A stretch of 64,000 nt of DNA from Kingdonia uniflora. Taxonomy: Eukaryota > Streptophyta > Magnoliopsida > Ranunculales > Circaeasteraceae. The stretch is from assembly GCA_014058105.1 (NCBI GenBank), contig JACGCM010001664.1, positions 930,001 to 994,000 on the forward strand, in the 5' to 3' direction. The number at the start of each line of letters is the position of its first letter. Positions within the stretch are counted from its first letter, which is position 1. The notes under the pieces were generated by a model that saw nothing but the letters and a program-made list of their open reading frames with translations, had not been told where the DNA came from and ran no database searches. Positions 49,279 to 61,758 of this stretch are shown here, one piece after another. The position numbers and the translations under genes were made by a program.

Positions 49279-51593
49279 GTAACATCATCCTTCAATGTTC
49301 ACAAACAGTCTATTATATCCTAAGCACAGCTTTGCGTGTCGTTGTATTCATATTTAAAAGTTTGGGATATAACTGGAATTGAACAATGGATGGGTGAATA
49401 TGGATAATTCTATGAGAAATGAGATTAGCTCAATTGAAAAACATACATCAAAATTTTAGTATAAACAACATGACATTACAATTGAAATTTTAAAGTTAGA
49501 AAGAGATAACAGATAACCCATTTTGGTAGCCTTTAGCAAAGAAAAAGTAGATTGCAATTCTTGTCTAGATGTATAAAAACACTAAGGGGTTATTTGGGAA
49601 CTCTAAAAATTGGTGCGACCAAGTTCAAGTTCAATCTTTGGCCTATTCTAAATAAAAATGATTTTGAACTGGTTCTACTTTGCCTAGTGGCCATTCTTCC
49701 TTAGGTTTCATAAATCAAATGATTGCATAATATCTCTAAAATTTTCATGTATAAATGTTTTTAATGAAAATATGACATCATTAAAACAAGTCACTGATAC
49801 CAAATGATTCATCGTTTCTACCTTCTCAATTTCATTAACAAAAGATGAGGCTAAAATGGAGATGAGAGAACCCTATTTGTAGCAGTCTGGAGTTTAAGGC
49901 TCGTGAGTGCAAATATAGTAAATTTGGCCACTTTCATATAAGTGTAAAACTATCGAGAACATGTTGTGTTTTACTACATTGAGACACCTTGATCAAGAAT
50001 GGTGAGTGGGCTTCATAACTACCTTGATCTTAATTTTGTTCCTCATTTTGTTATGATTTTGGTTAATGTGACAGTGAGAGCAGCCATTATTGAAGCAAAC
50101 TAGGTTTACTTTACAAGTGTATCAAACAAGAGTCAGCAATGTCGGTTGCTTTATATTTACATAAAGTTGACTAGTCTTAATCTAGACTTTAAACAATTTG
50201 AAATAATCTTAGGTAATTATTTTGGTACCAATTGGTACTCATGGTTTCACAGTGTCACAGTGAAATGAACTAGTTGTAGCAAGTAGCAAAGCTTGCTGCT
50301 TACCCCAAATGTCATACTCTTTTTCGATATGGTCTATAGATACTTATATGACTAATGGCCCAACGCCACACCAAGAGTCATGCACCCTATAGGAATGGTG
50401 CTTTCAAGTTTTGCTCCATTTCTAGTAGCTTGCTTTCACACTTATATTTTGAACAAAGTTTGCTAGAGGTCTCCCGCAATCCCCCCTTGACCCTTTGTTA
50501 ATGTTCTAAAGTAACTTTTCTAGGATATTCGAGGAGCCGAGGACCTTGACCACCCCATGCACATATTTTACCATAGTTATAACCTACCACGTAGACAAAC
50601 ACAGATCTTCTACATCTTGTAAGCCACAGAGAAGTTCCAAGTTCTTAAGGATACTCACCATGTGGGACACTACACCAAACTTTCAGAAGATATATATAGA
50701 TTAGGAAAATTAAAGAGAAGCACTATATAAGTATGCAGGTCTTATATAATGAAAGTTAAGATTACATGACTCAAACATGAAAGCAACATTAAAACATAAA
50801 TAATCAACAACTGCAATAACAATAGTAGATGTTATTTTATAAATAATTATCTAACATTGTTGACCATCGAAGGTTGTATCTCATTTTAGTCCAAGTTGAT
50901 CCAACCAATCTCTTCTCTACTCTAATCATGTCTTGAAACAACTTATTATTATTAGATCAACACAGCTACTTATCCTCGAGGTCTTCTGATTAACTATCAT
51001 TTTAATACAGAGTAACTTTAACCTAAAGCCAATGAGATTCAAGATAGTTAGAACACCTATATGGAGCTATCAAAATAATAGATCTTGACTAGGTTTACTT
51101 TTCCTTTTGCTGCCGTAAAACTGGTATTTGCAGCATTAATTTGCTTTTAACAGTACATGTAAGCTTACATATAATTGGAACAATTACATAAATCATAGCA
51201 CAAACCCATGAAAAAGAATTTAATGAATAAAACATCAAGAACATTAATGAAATAATGGATCACTAATAAACACATAATTTATTTTCTATCTTGTATTAAA
51301 AAAGGCATAGTTCTTAAAAATGTGAAACCATGTACACTTACTAGATTTAGACACTGATAACAAGCGAATACACACATTGCACTTTCAATTTCTTATTTGA
51401 TGATCCTTCAAGTTGAAAGAAGCCACCAAGACCCTCTTAGTGCACACATTTATTTGATGTACTGAACAGTTTAATTTGTCATCCTGTTCTGGTAAGTTCA
51501 GCCTCGGTTAGCCTTCTTAGTGCACACATGTATTTGATGGGATACAACTAATGGTCATATTATTTCTTATGTTTCATTTCTGGATGTTTCGCT
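49279..51593. other. Non-satellite AT-rich stretch without visible gene
   Basis: About 2.3 kb with no readable domain, no satellite monomers and no recognisable transposon end. A direct repeat of about 25 bp (CTTAGTGCACACAT(G/T)TATTTGATG) lies at about 51437 and 51515. It may be intron or intergenic DNA carried along with the gene fragments. Confidence 0.5.
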
Positions 51594-52010
51594 GTTCAGC
51601 CAACAGGCGAACAAGGTGCTATTCGTGCTCCCATCAGCATCAACTTACACTGGGATAAATCCCTCAATAATAAATCAATCGTCTTGCAAATCGAGAATAA
51701 ATCTCAACAAGTTTCTGCAAGTAAGTCGTCGTACAAATTTTTATTTTACCAGTATACCACCAATAGCTCCTAGTTATATTATTACCATGCCCACCGTAGA
51801 GAGATACAAGTTGCTGTCTCATCATATATTCTACATGCCATTACACTCATGAAATCTATGAATAGTGCAACCGGGTTAATTTGTTTAAGTGATACATTAA
51901 AAATCATTTCCTAACTTGTGATAGGTGTGCTTCGGCATTCCCTACAGGATAGGCTAACTAAGAGTAGATCTAATAAGGGTCGTGCTGATGAAATATTCCT
52001 CAAATTGTGA
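51594..52010 (+). pseudogene. Unidentified gene fragment, two exon-like blocks
   Basis: An open block at 51594-51720 reads [20 protein letters not shown] then [20 protein letters not shown] and ends at a strong donor, GTAAGT. After about 200 bp an ATAG acceptor at 51924 leads to a block that continues the same frame (VLRHSLQDRLTKSRSNKGRA, DEIFLKL) to a TGA at 52008-52010. Frame agreement across the putative intron supports a real former gene. I do not recognise the protein. It does not match the SEC16 part I know. The start of the first block is arbitrary. Confidence 0.45.
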
Positions 52011-52317
52011 ACTAGTACAGGTTGGTAATTAATCTACTGCATTTGTAATTGAATTACTCTTATGAGTGAATTGTTGATAAATTTGTAATATTCCTAATTC
52101 AACTAATTCAAATTATTGATGTGTATGTACTTTATCTATGCCAACTATTTGACCTTCTTACCTCTTGTATATCGAACTATATGGGTTCTTAATATACCTG
52201 CTGAAGGGTTGTTTCTTGTTCATGAATTTCCTAGAGAAGATATTGACTATCGATAAGCTGTAAGCTCTGAAAACAATCATTAGTGTTGACAATCTTATTA
52301 TATGTTAGAAAAATGGG

Positions 52318-52382
52318 GAAAATGTGCTCTATTTTTGTTACCTTACTCACAATGTGCTCTATCTTTGCTACCTTACTCATAA
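52318..52382. repeat. Short tandem duplication (~32 bp x 2)
   Basis: AATGTGCTCTAT(T/C)TTTG(T/C)TACCTTACTCA occurs twice head to tail, in intron-like sequence. Confidence 0.7.
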
Positions 52383-52494
52383 CTTGCTTTTGCAAAAAAA
52401 TGATTTACACTTTTTTCTTCCCTATATATTTTGATTTCTACATTGTAATTGCCACAGCATGCTCTGACTTTGACATACATTTGACCTGTCCCAG

Positions 52495-52868
52495 GTTACA
52501 TTATTAGGGAATCTGAACTGGAAGCTGCTAAGGAGGGTCACAATTTTGCAAACTTCAAATATGGTTGTACTGGTTACTCGGTGTATCTGGATAAGAAAGA
52601 TGGTTCAATTAATCCAAAAGGGGAACATGTGGAATTACCATATTGTGTTGGTATTGAGGTTATTATTTCAATGATTCATATGCAATTGCGTCTTTTGAAT
52701 TATGCCTAGATTTTGTTTTTCATTTGCTGAAGTGTAACCATTTTATGAGTAAACTTATAGCTAAAAATTAATACTTATTGCATCTTTTGGTGGATAGAAG
52801 GCCTTCAACTGCTCCTGCCCCTGCTTCTGCTCCTTCTCCTATTTCTACTCGTGCTCACAGCCGCGGAG
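52495..52868 (+). pseudogene. Unidentified gene fragment with conserved-looking exon
   Basis: The block 52495-52658 follows a CCCAG acceptor and ends at GAG/GT. It is fully open and reads YIIRESELEAAKEGHNFANF, then KYGCTGYSVYLDKKDG and NPKGEHVELPYCVGIE. A second block at about 52799-52868 reads Ala/Pro-rich (STAPAPASAPSPISTRAHSR) and ends before GTGATG, but my guess at its acceptor does not keep the frame. Balanced composition and lack of stops over 54 codons look like genuine former coding sequence. I cannot name the family. It could belong to the same source gene as 51594-52010. Weak further exon-like bits follow (IPEMIDHTTFER near 53270, PPLKLIDLPEGNG near 53390). Confidence 0.45.
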
Positions 52869-53510
52869 GTGATGTAATTATAGTTTTTCCTGTTGGATTC
52901 CCTTTTATGTATGGAAAAAGCAGTTATACTGTGATGATACCAAAATAGCCATTAATTTTTATATCCTCAATTTTATTTCTTCAAATTTAATTAATTATGT
53001 ACTAAGCATACATTTGTAAGGATGGTTCATAGACACATGGTTATGTGCAACTAAGTTAATCAAGTTAGGGGTTAATCAATGCAAATCCATTATGGGGGAA
53101 TGTTCTCTATCATGATTACATTATCCTAACTAAATTTTGTTGCATGTATATAGTTCTGATCTCAAAAACTAGTACTTAAAAGTAGGGGGGAAGCAAATTC
53201 CCTTTTTACTCATGCATTTATATGTTGTAAAAGTATATATCAGTGGACCTTAGGTTATTCCAGAGATGATAGATCATACCACTTTCGAGAGAGGTAATTC
53301 CTTCTTAATGAATATTTATATCATTTTTTTGGTTATCTATCATAGTACTATTCCTAGATTTCCTGTTAACACTATATTTTTCTCAGCTCCACCTTTGAAG
53401 CTGATTGATTTACCAGAGGGCAATGGATGATGCATTGCTAAGCAGCTGTCAATCTTCTTCTACCTTTCCAAGTTGTCGGGTTGGTGTCCTGGTTTTTGTG
53501 ACTGATTTGC
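52869..53510. other. Intron-like sequence to the retroelement junction
   Basis: AT-rich, with only weak exon-like traces near 53270 and 53390. Sequence homologous to the retrotransposon begins abruptly at TATGTCCCAT (53511) with no LTR, target duplication or terminal motif. Confidence 0.5.
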
Positions 53511-55905
53511 TATGTCCCATAAGGATACGTGAATGTTGTCTTCTCCTGATCTTCTAGGGTAATGGAGATCTGATTGTATCCAAAATAACTGCCAAGAAAG
53601 CAATAATGTCTTTTTCCGGCTAAGCGTTCAAGCATTTGATCAATGAAAGGAAGAGGAAAATGATCTTTCCTTATGACCGTGTTTAATTTCCTATAGTCGA
53701 TGCATACACGCCACCCAGTGGTCATACGGGTGGGGATTAGGTCATTATTCTCATTCTCAACTACAATAATCCTTTCCTTATGACCGTGTTTAATTTCTTA
53801 TAGTCGATGCATACACGCCACCCAGTGGTCATGCGGGTGGGGATTAGGTCATTATTCTCATTCTCAACTACAGTAATCCTTGATTTCTTAAGTACAACAT
53901 GAACGGGACTGACCCACTTACTATCCGAAATGGGGTATATGATACCCAAGTCCAAAAGTTTGAGAACTTCCTTCTTCATCACCTCCATTATAGTGGGATT
54001 CAACCTTCGTTGCATCTCGCGAGAATTTTAAGCACGTTCCTCGAGATTGATGCAATGCATGCAAACAGCCGAGCTAATCCCCTTTAAGTCTGGTATAGAC
54101 TACCCTAGGGCTAATTTGTGTCTTTAAATGCCACCCAATAATCTACTTTCTTGGTCAATATTGAGATTGGAATCTATGATCACAGGCAGAGTGTTAAAAT
54201 CACCTAAGAAAGTATACTTCAAAGTCTTAGGTAATGGCTTGAGGTTTAACTTGGGTATATTAACAAGGGATGGAATAGGCAAAGTAGTGGACGGTTCCAG
54301 AGGTTCAACATGAGGTCTCCATTTGGACTTGTTAAAAATTGGTGTTGAGTCGAGTAGAGCATTAAGCTATTCAATAATTGGATTTTCATCAAAGTCTTCA
54401 CCAAAGTTTAAAAGACAAGATTTTAAGGGGTCCTCTGAAAAGGATTTAGGGAACGAGTTGTAAACTAGGGAGTCAATCATATTCAGTTCAGCCATGTCAT
54501 CAAAATGAAGGACTTGAGTATTATTGCTAAAAACATTGAGCTTGATCTTTATGTCTCCCATTGATAGTTGTAAGACCCCATTAATGCAATTAATAGTAGC
54601 ATGAGCAGTCGCAAGGAAAGGGTGACCCAATATGATGAGAATCTCACAGCTAGGATTTTTTACATCTTCAGTGTCCAAAACAACAAAGTCCACAAGAAAA
54701 ATAAGAGTATCAACCTTGATCATAATATCCTCAAGGATGCCACATGGGTATCGTATTGACCTGTCTGCCAATTGAAGTGTCATTCGGGTAAGTTCGAATT
54801 CTCCAAGTCCTAATTCCGGATAGACCGAGTAAGATAAACATTCACACTAGCCCCTAGGTCGAGTAATGCCCTATCCACTTTGTGATCTTCAATTTTTCAT
54901 GGGATGGTTGGGTTTCCAAGATCTCGAAGCTTAGAAGGGGTTAATGTCTAAGTCAAGAAGACTTTCTTGTGCACATTGATTTTGCTTTTCCTAGTGCACA
55001 CATCCTTAAGGAATTTTGCATATGCAGGGATAAGCATGATGGCATCGAGTACTGGAATATTTATATTAACTTTATTAAATGTATCCAATATCTCATCAAA
55101 TTGAATCCCATTATTAGCTGGAGGAAGGAGTTATGGATAAGGCATATTTGGCTCAAAATGTGCCTTTTGTAGGGAAATAGAGGAGGTAGGCAACTCCTTA
55201 GATTTATTAGAAGGTTCACTCGTACTGACCTCACCCTCAATAGCAACGGGTGTTGGCTCAACCCTATGCATTTCAACTCGGTTATCAACTTGTCAACCAC
55301 TTCGTAGAGTTGTAATGGTATTAACCTATTTTTGGATTGAGCTAGAATCAAACCCCAGTAGTCCTTTCAGATTAGATACAGGTTGGCTAGGTAGTGTACC
55401 TGGTGGTCTCTCAAATAATACATTTGCTAATTGTCCTATCTAAGTCTCTAGATTAGAGATAGATAGGATGTAGAATTCTGATTCACCAAAGTCTGTTATT
55501 GAAATTGCATCATTTGTTACTAAAATTGCAACACTTGTTTTTGGTTTTCCATTGATTATTTTTAGCTTTCCATTGATTGTTGTATTAAAAGAGCAAGGGT
55601 ATCTTCCAAAGATGGTTTAGGTGGAGCGGGTGGGAACTGTTTGGATGACTGAAAGACTTGCTGAGATACCTGAGGATAAGATTGAGAGAGGGGATTTCTA
55701 GGCGAATTATGACCTGTGGTTTCTGTCTTTCCAAAACCTGAACTGGGTTGGTTGTTCTTCCACGAAAAATTTGGGTGGTTCTGCCAAGTAGGCTTGCACG
55801 GTTCAAAGGGCATCTTGAAGGTATTATTCAAAGCATTAACTTGCTCTTGATTATCATTCATTTCATTGAGCAAGGGGCACATTTGAGTCACATGGGTTAC
55901 ATCAT
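53511..55905 (-). mobile_element. Internal fragment of the same retrotransposon family (partial RT, PR, gag tail)
   Basis: Collinear with 5834-8229 of the complete element over about 2.4 kb, with no LTR at either end. On the minus strand it carries the Gag tail (MCPLLNEMNDNQEQVNALNN, FPPAPPKPSLEDTL), protease motifs DLGASVN near 54850 and ILGHPFLATA near 54640, and RT up to PYGT at 53511. It shares with the complete copy the 107-bp RT duplication, the Gly in place of the motif A Asp (FLGSY, 53591-53593), the protease frameshift and the stop after LEERA. In a 275-bp stretch compared by eye I count about 15 differences. The right edge joins satellite at AAAGCTTCAGAGAG. Confidence 0.92.
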
Positions 55906-58900
55906 AAAGCTTCAGAGAGGATAGAAATCCGTACCGGTTAATACTTGAAGCCAGTAGTATTGTGATTCATTTTGTGACTATCCTAGAGTGTTCTCAGACT
56001 AAAAGAAAATCCTAAAAGCGTCAAACCTCTCAAAGGAATTGTCATGAGATCTAAAGTAACGGAGAAGTGCGAAATCGGTACCGAACAATAATTCAATTCG
56101 GGAGTATGACAAGTTAGTTGGTAACTACACTAGCGTGTTGTCTGACGAAAACAAACTCTTAAAAATTATCCAAACTCGCAAATGACTTGTCGGTAGCCAA
56201 GTTTCACAAAATTATGACCTAAGGCTTTGGAGAGTTTAAAAATCTGTACGGGTCAATAATTAAAGCCAGGAGTATAGCGATTCATTTTGTAACTATCCTA
56301 GCATATTCTTAGAAGGAAAAAAACTCTTAAAAACTTATAACCTCACAAACCAGTTGTCGGAAGCCCTGTTTCTCAGAAATAGGATCTAAAGCAACGTAGG
56401 CTGCAAAATTCGGATTGGAAAATAATTGCCGAAAACCCAGTTTTTGAGAAATTACACCTAAAGCATCGGGGAGATGCGATTTCCATACCGGTCAATATAT
56501 CAATCGAAATGTATGGCGAGTTATTTAAAAACTACTATAGTGTGTTGTCGGATGAAATAAACTCTAAAAAATTATCCAAACTCGCAAATGAGTTGGGAGC
56601 TAAGTATCTCAAAAATACTATCTAAAGCTTCGGTGAGTTTTGAAATCCGTATCGGTCAATAATGGAAGCCAGGAGTATTGCGATTAATTTTAAAACTATT
56701 TTAGCATGTTCTCAGACGGAAAGAAACTGTTAAAAATGCGATCAAAAACTTTAAAGATTTTCAAAATCTGTACCAGTCAATTATTGAAAAATGAGCATTT
56801 TGATTCATTTTGAAACTATCATAGCGTGTTCCCGGACAGAAAAATTCAATTAAAAATGTCCAATCATAAAATTGTTGCCGGAATCCCATTTTCTCATAAA
56901 TGGGATCTAAAGCAACGGAGAGTTGCAAAATCCGTACCGGACAATAATAAAATCCTGAAGTATAGCAAGTTATTTGGTAACTACTCCAGCGTGTTGTCGA
57001 ACAAAAACTACCTCTGAAAAATGATCAGAACTGGCAAATGAGTTACGGATAGCCTAGTTTAGCAAAATGTAATCTAAGGCTTTGGAGAGTTTCGAATTCC
57101 GTACCGCTCAATAATTGAAACTAGGATTATTGCGATTCATTTGGTAACTATCCAAGCATGTTCTTGGACGAATTCAATCTGAGTGGTGCAAAATTAGTAC
57201 TTGACACAAATTCAATCTGGGAGTATGGGTAGCTATTTGGTAACTTCCCTTGCATGTTGTCGGATGAAAAATAATTATTTAAAATTATGCAAACTCGCAA
57301 ATGAATTGTTGGCATGTAAATTACTCATAAATGTGATCTAATGCTTCTGAGAGATTAAAAATCTGTACAAATTAATTATTGAATCTTGGAGTATTGTGAT
57401 TCATTTTGTAACTATTCTAACGTGTTCTCAGACGGAAAGAAACTCTTAAAAATGCCCAACCTCTCAAAATAGTTGCCGGAAATAAAATTTTTGAGAAATG
57501 GAACGTAAAGCAACGGAGAGATGCGGTATCCATACCGGTCAATAAATCCATTAGGGAGTATGGCCAGTTAATTGGAAACTACCATAGCGTGTTGTTAGAC
57601 GAAATAAACTCTAAAAAATTATCCAAACTCGCAAATGAGCAGGCAGCCAAGTATCTCAGAAATACTATCTAAAGCTTGGGCGAGTTTTGAAATCCGTATC
57701 GATTAATAATTAAAACCAGGAGTGTTGCAATTAATTTTGTTACTATTCTAGCATGTTCTCTAACGGAAAGAAACTGTTAAAAATGCGATCAAAAACAGTG
57801 AAGATTTTCAAAATCTGTACAAGTCAATTATTGAAACCAGGAGCATTTTGATTCATTATGAAACTATCCTAGCGTGTTCCTGGACATAAAAAATCACTTA
57901 AAAATTTCCAACCTCATAAAATAGTTCTCGAAATCCCAGTTTCTCATAAATGGGACCTAAAGCATCGCAGAGTTGCAAAATCCATACGGGACAATAATTA
58001 AATCCAGGACTATAGAGAGTTATTTGGCAACTACCCCAGCGTGTTGTCGAACGAAAACATCCTCAAAAAAATGATCAAAACTCGTAAATGAGTTGCCGAC
58101 AGCCTAGTTTAGCAAAATGCGATCTAAAACTTCGGAGAGTTTCAAAATCCGTACCGGTCAATAATAGAAACTAGGATTATTGCGATTCATTTTGTAACTA
58201 TCCAAGAATGTCCTTGGACAAAAAGAAGCTCTTAAAAACTTCCAACCTCTTAAATAAGATGTGGAAGCCCAGCTTCTAGGAAATGGGATCTAAATAAGCG
58301 GAGTGGTGCAAAATCCGTACTGGACACGAATTCAATCCGGGAGTATGGGGAGCTATTTGTTAATTTCCCTTGCGTGTTGTCGGATGAAAAATAATTCTTA
58401 AAAATTATGCAAACTCGCAAATGAAGAGGTGTAAATCCCGTCGGAAACCCCTTTTCTCTAAAACGGGATCTAAAGCAACGGAGAGGTGTAAATCCCATAC
58501 CGGTCAATAATTTAATCTGGGAGTATGGCGAGTTATTCGGCAACAACCTTACTGAATTCTCGGGCGAAAATGACGTATTAAAAATTATCCTAACTCATAA
58601 ATGAGTTGCCGGTAGCTAAGTTATTCAGAAATTAGATCTAAAACTTCGAAGAGTTTCAAAATCCGTACTAGTCAATTATTGAAACCAGGAGCATTGTGAT
58701 TCATTTTGAAACTATCCTAGCGTGTTATCGAACCGAAAAAATCACTTAAGAATGTCCAACCTCAAAAAATAGTTGCCAGAATCTAAGTTTCTCATAAATG
58801 GGAACTAAAACACCGGAGAGTTGTAAAATCCATACTAGATAATAATTAAATCCTGGAGTATGATAAGTTATTTGGTAACTACCCCAGCGTGTGGTCGGAC

Positions 58901-59762
58901 GAAAAACAATCTCTGAATAATGATCAGAACTCGCAAATGAGTTGTCGGCAGCCTAGTTTAGCAAAATGCGATCTAAAGCTTCAGCGAGTTTTGAAATCTG
59001 TACCGGTCAATAATTGAAAGTAGGATTATTGCGATTCATTTGGTAACTTCCAACCTCTTAAAGGAGATGTGGAAGCCAGGCATCTACGAAATGGGATCTA
59101 AACCAGCGGAGTGGTGCAAAATCTGTACTGGACACGAATTCAATCCGGGAGTATGGGGAGCTATTTGGTAATTTCCCTTGCGTGTTGTCGGATGAAAAAT
59201 AATTCTTAAAAATTATACAAACTCGCAAATGAATTGCTGGCAAGCAAGTTTCTCATAAATGCGATTTAAAGGTTCGGAGTGTTTAATAATCCGTACCAGT
59301 TAATTATTAAATTCAGGTGTATTGCAATTTATTTTGTAACTATCCTAACGTGTTCTCAGATGGAAAGAAACTCTTAAAAGCGTCCAACGTACCAAAATAG
59401 TTACCGGAAACCCAGTTTTTGAGAAATGGGACCTAAAGCAACGGAGAGATGCGATATCCATATTAGTCAAAAAATCAATTAGGGATTATGGCGAGTTATT
59501 TGGAAACTACCATAGCGTGTTGTCAAGCGAAAACAACCTCAGAAAAATTATTAGAACTCGTAAATGAGTTGCCGACAGCCTAGTTTAGCAAAATGCGTTC
59601 TAAAGCTTCAGAGAATTTCAAAATCCGTACCGGTCAATAATTGAAACTCGGATTATTGCGATTCATTTTGTATCTATCCAACCATTTTGTATCTATTCAA
59701 TCTGTATACTATCTAAAAATTCGGAAACTCGTTTGGGAGGTTAGATGTTTTAAAGAACTACC

Positions 59763-61758
59763 TTACTGGCTTGTCAGACGTTAAAGACCACTAAAAAATG
59801 ATCCAAACTTGAAAATTAGTTACCGGTAGAAAAGATTTTCAAAAATGTGATTTAAAACATCTGAGGGTTTTTACATCCGTACCTGTCAATTATTGAAACC
59901 AGGAGCATTGCGATTCATTTTGTAACTAGCCTAGCATTTTCTCCGACTGAAAAAAAACTCTTAAAAATGTTCAACCTCGCAAAATAGTTGTCGTAATCCC
60001 AGTTTCTCCTAAATGTGTCTAACGCAACGAAGAGATTGTAAAATCCATATTGGACACTAATTAAATCCAGAAGTATGGCGAGTTATTTGGTAACAACCCT
60101 TGCTGGTTTTCGGACGAAAAAAACCTCTAAAAAATGATCAGTACTCGCAAAGGAGTTGCGGACAGCGTAGTTTAGCAAAATGCGATAAAAAGCTTCGGAG
60201 AGTTTCAAAATCTGTACCGTTCAATAATTGAAACCAGGATTATTGCGAATTATTTGGTAACTATCCTAGAGTGGACGAAAAGAAACTCTTAAAAACATCC
60301 AACCACTCAAACGAGTTGTGGAAGGCCTGCCTCTTAGAAATGGGATCAAAACCAACAGAGAGGTACAAAATCTGTACCGGATAAGAATTCAATCCGGGAG
60401 TATGGGGAGTATTTGGAAACTATCTTAGTGTATTATCGTGCGAAAAATAACTATTAAAAATTATACAAACGTGAAAATATTTTGCCGGCATGTAAGTTCC
60501 TCATAAATGTGATCTAAAGCTTCGGAGATTTTAAAAATCCGTACCAGTTAATTATTGAATCCAGGAGTATTGCGATTTATTTTGTAACTATGCTGACGTG
60601 TTCTCGCACGGAAAAAAGCTCATATAAACGTCTAACCTCTCAAAATAGTTCCCGGAAACCCAGTTTTTGAGAAATCGGATCTCAAGTAACGGAGAGTTGT
60701 GATATCCATACCGGTCAATAAATCAATCCGGGAGTATGGCGATAATGTGGTAACTACCTTTACGTGTTGTCGGACGAAATAAACTCTAAAAAATTACCCA
60801 ACTCGCAAATGAGTACGTAACCAAGTTTCTCAGAAATACTATCAAAGGATTCAGTGAGTTTTGAAATTCGTAACGTTGAATAATTGAAACCAAGAGTATT
60901 GCGATTCATTTTGAAACTATTCTAGTGTGCTCTCAGACGGAAAGAAACTCTAAAAAAATTTTCAAACTCTTAAATTACTTGGCAGAAGCCAAGTACCTCT
61001 GAAATGGGATCTAAAGCAACGGAGAGGTACGAAATCCGTATCAGACAATAATTCAATCCGGGAGTATGGCGAGTAATTTAGTAACTACCCTAGCGTGTTG
61101 TCGGACGAAAATAAATTCTTTAAAATTTTCCAAACTCACAAATGAGTTGTCGGTAACCCAGTTACCTAGAAATGTGATATAGAACTTCGATGAGTTTCAA
61201 AATCCTAACCGGTCAATAATTGAAACCAAGATTATTGCGAATCATTTGGTAACTATCCTAGCGTATCCTTGGATGGAAATAAACTCTTAAAAACATCCAA
61301 CCACTCAAACGAGTTGTGGAAGCATTGCTTCTCAGAAATGGGATCAAAACCAACGAAGAGGTTCAAAATCCGTATCGGACAATAATTCAATCCGGGAGTA
61401 TGGGGAGTTATTTGGTAACTACCCTAGTGTGTTGTCGGACAAAAAATAACTATTAAAAATTATTCAAACTCGCAAATGTGTTGCCTGCAAGTAAGTTTCT
61501 TTTAAATGCAATCTAAAGCTTTGGAGAGTTTAAAAATCCGTACCAGTTAATTATTGAATCTAGGTGTAATGCGATTTTTTTTGTAACAATGCTAACGTGT
61601 TCAAGGATGGAAAGAAACTCATTAAAATGACCAACCACTAAAAATACTTGCCGAAATCTTAGTTTTTGAGAAATGTGATCGAAAGCAACGCAGAGATGCG
61701 ATATCCATACCAGTCAATAAATCAATCAGGGAGTATTGCAAATTATTTGGCAACTACC
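59763..61758. repeat. 2.0-kb HOR unit, copy 1
   Basis: TTACTGGCTTGT starts at 59763, 61759 and 63761, spacings of 1996 and 2002 bp, about 12 monomers. Other variants between these points recur in the same order. Confidence 0.8.

Noticed and set aside
47757..53510. A Helitron carrying the gene fragments
   Set aside because: No credible CTRR end with a preceding hairpin was found near 53.5 kb, and the left edge is not a convincing Helitron 5' end.
58440..58475. CENP-B box-like word in the monomer (TTCTCAGAAATGGGATC, and TTCTCTAAAACGGGATC here)
   Set aside because: Spacing between the TTC and CGGG parts is off by one and the CG of the first half is missing. A CENP-B-type site is not supported.
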